Assembly: GCA_937889015.1 (NCBI GenBank)
Contig: CALARR010000213.1
Location: forward strand, 1 to 64,000
DNA from: an uncultured Planctomycetales bacterium
Lineage (GTDB): Bacteria; Planctomycetota; Planctomycetia; Pirellulales; Thermoguttaceae
Direction of reading: 5' to 3'
Length of the DNA: 64,000 nt
Position numbers and translations under genes: made by a program. Under the pieces are notes generated by a model that ran no database searches, had not been told where the DNA came from, and saw only the letters and a list, made by a program, of their open reading frames with translations. Positions 62,722 through 64,000 of this stretch are shown here, in pieces. Each line of letters starts with the position of its first letter. Position 1 is the first letter of the stretch.

Positions 62722-64000
62722 TCAGCGGATGAAGTTCATCCGCGCGAAGTTAGGAAAGCCGGGGATGGGGTTCTGCCAGGTGCCCCAGGAATGCGGCCAG
62801 TAGATGTAGAGGGCCTTGCCGATCAGCAGGTCGCGGCGCACGTAGTGCTCGAAACAGTCGCGCGACCAGAGGCGGCTGTCCTTGCTCTTGGGGCTATTGT
62901 CCCCCAACACCAGGAACTGGTCCGCGTCCAACTTGTATTCCGACGTCACCCGGTTGTCAAAGGCCGACCACTGGCGCGGGTCCGAGAGCAGTCGCTGCAC
63001 GTCGTGCTGACCGGAAATTCCGACCCGGTAGTCGGTGATCACACGCGATCCGACTGGCCCCTGAGCAATGTAATACAGATCGCGATGCACGCGCAGATGC
63101 CGGACTTCGAGGGCTGCGCCTCGGGCGCCGATCGCCACGGGCGCGAGATCCAGCGGTTGCGGACGCGTGTTGTTCAGCGGCAGATAGGCGGTCGGCGCGT
63201 CAAAGGCCACCACCCGGTTATTGACCCAGAGCAGCAACTCGTCGTCGAAGTTGGAGAATCGCAGGTTGTAGGTGCCCGGGCCTTGAACCGAAGTGCTCGC
63301 GCGGGGCGCATATTGCGGCAGGCCATCGATCGCCAGAAGTGCCTGGCCGGTGGCCAGGTCCAGGGTGCAGCGGAACCGCCGGCCGCCTTCCACCAACTCC
63401 AGGATCAACTGGCGCGAGGCCTGCTGGCCGTCGTTCTTCGAGCCTTCGGTCGGCTTGACCTCGACGCTGCATTCCAGGGACAGATCGCCCACCCAGTGCA
63501 TGCCCAGACTGTCTTCGTACTCGCCAAGGCGATGCCCTACCACGCCCCCGGCATTGTAGGCCACAAAATCGGACACCAACTGCCTCTGCGGCGGATCTTG
63601 GTCCAGCGACTCGCGGCGTTGCATCCTGTCCCATTGGGCCGGCGTGGGCACGAAGTTGTGATAGCGAACCCAGACTTCGTTCGACGCGGTGCCGTCGGTC
63701 GCCAGGCTGCGATGATCGGCCGATGCCTGCCAGGAACCGCCGGCGCCAGCCTCCACCGGTTGCCAGCGCAAGGGCCAACCGCGATCCAGCAACTCCTGAA
63801 AGACATAGTCATTGTCGTACACCGGCCGGGACACGGCGAGAATCTTGGCCGGGGGTTTGCGCGCGATGTGAAACTCCTTCTGTCCATCGGGTTGGATGAA
63901 CAGATCGCCGTGCTGGATGCGCACCGTCTCCTGGGGCAGACCTACGATCCGCTTGATGAAGTTCATCTTGGCGCCGCCGGGATACTTGAACACGGCCACG
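62722..64000 (-). CDS. lepB: Signal peptidase I with large inserted domain (partial, N-terminus outside window)
   Basis: About 425 residues are visible; the catalytic Ser region and membrane anchors lie beyond the right edge. FIKRIVGLPQETVRI holds the catalytic Lys box. The C-terminal conserved box is VLGDNSPKSKDSRLW. Between them are about 330 residues, where normal enzymes have far fewer. Part of the insert (about residues 165-290) looks like a beta-sandwich of the LamG/DUF1080 type (GTYNLRFSNFDDELLLWVNNRVV). It cleaves signal peptides at the outer face of the membrane. A short palindrome at 62725-62743 covers the last codons. Confidence 0.88.
   Translation of the reverse strand, partial: VAVFKYPGGAKMNFIKRIVGLPQETVRIQHGDLFIQPDGQKEFHIARKPPAKILAVSRPVYDNDYVFQELLDRGWPLRWQPVEAGAGGSWQASADHRSLATDGTASNEVWVRYHNFVPTPAQWDRMQRRESLDQDPPQRQLVSDFVAYNAGGVVGHRLGEYEDSLGMHWVGDLSLECSVEVKPTEGSKNDGQQASRQLILELVEGGRRFRCTLDLATGQALLAIDGLPQYAPRASTSVQGPGTYNLRFSNFDDELLLWVNNRVVAFDAPTAYLPLNNTRPQPLDLAPVAIGARGAALEVRHLRVHRDLYYIAQGPVGSRVITDYRVGISGQHDVQRLLSDPRQWSAFDNRVTSEYKLDADQFLVLGDNSPKSKDSRLWSRDCFEHYVRRDLLIGKALYIYWPHSWGTWQNPIPGFPNFARMNFIR

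Noticed and set aside
62725..62743. Palindrome GCGGATGAA-G-TTCATCCGC at the lepB 3' end
   Set aside because: It lies within codons for the last residues and can be explained by codon constraint plus chance. It may be a terminator stem, but there is no T-run.
1..64000. Search for CRISPR arrays, prophage, toxin-antitoxin or insertion-sequence transposase genes
   Set aside because: No regularly spaced short repeats with unique spacers, no transposase or integrase motifs and no phage structural genes were recognised in any frame.

Overview
The window looks like chromosomal DNA of a GC-rich planctomycete, probably of the Pirellulales type. The evidence is the gene content: pseudopilin-like DUF1559 proteins, secreted sulfatases with C-x-[PA]-[AS]-R formylglycine sites, Tat-exported Gfo/Idh/MocA dehydrogenases and sugar-isomerase-like TIM barrels, ThuA, DUF1080 and DUF1570 proteins, a CPBP protease and an insertion-bearing signal peptidase I. 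Many genes start with GTG or TTG and many lack a clear Shine-Dalgarno sequence. The species cannot be named from sequence alone.

Layout. 1-5.3 kb: end of an unknown gene, a lipoprotein, L-aspartate oxidase (nadB), and a HEAT-repeat protein coupled to a small membrane protein. 5.3-8.6 kb: a GAF/Fis-HTH regulator carrying an in-frame triplicated 81-bp repeat, fabH, and a double-ACT protein. 8.7-14.7 kb: a compact minus-strand operon with a fused enoyl-CoA hydratase/3-hydroxyacyl-CoA dehydrogenase, a BcrB/HgdB-type iron-sulfur dehydratase or reductase, its ATP-dependent activase, a metallo-beta-lactamase-fold hydrolase and a Tat-exported TIM barrel. 15-27.7 kb: an oxidoreductase, a TANGO2/NRDE protein, a second fabH, oligoendopeptidase F, two sulfatases, a CPBP protease and a zinc-ribbon DUF1559 protein. 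27.9-36 kb: csrA, then cell-surface sugar genes (DPM1-like glycosyltransferase, YqeG-type HAD phosphatase, rfbB, rfbA, wecB) with a GspJ-like pseudopilin. 35.4-41.5 kb: two divergent DUF1559 pseudopilins, a DUF1570 peptidase, ThuA and a PHP-like protein. 41.7-46 kb: glutamate dehydrogenase, then an aminotransferase/oxidoreductase pair. 47-51.7 kb: tRNA-Gly(GCC) with a sigma70-type promoter, then tig-clpP1-clpP2-lipoprotein. 51.7-64 kb: a membrane spermidine-synthase fusion, PIN/TRAM, HIT, scpA, an RNase Z-like protein, a Tat oxidoreductase, a TRASH/YHS-like protein, a PhoR-type kinase, DUF1080 and the 3' part of lepB.

The most unusual structure is the set of short interspersed repeats. An 81-bp family occurs as single intergenic copies at 18.5, 49.7 and 62.6 kb, the 49.7 kb copy splitting the clpP pair. 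It also occurs as three perfect-period copies at 5995-6237 that are translated inside the GAF domain of a regulator. A second, ~94-bp family occurs three times, and two of its copies bracket wecB. Three further single elements have terminal inverted repeats. The CoA-dehydratase/activase operon is the most notable metabolic system: it resembles the two-component ATP-driven low-potential electron-transfer machines (2-hydroxyacyl-CoA dehydratase, benzoyl-CoA reductase or double-cubane cluster protein) but has only one catalytic subunit gene.
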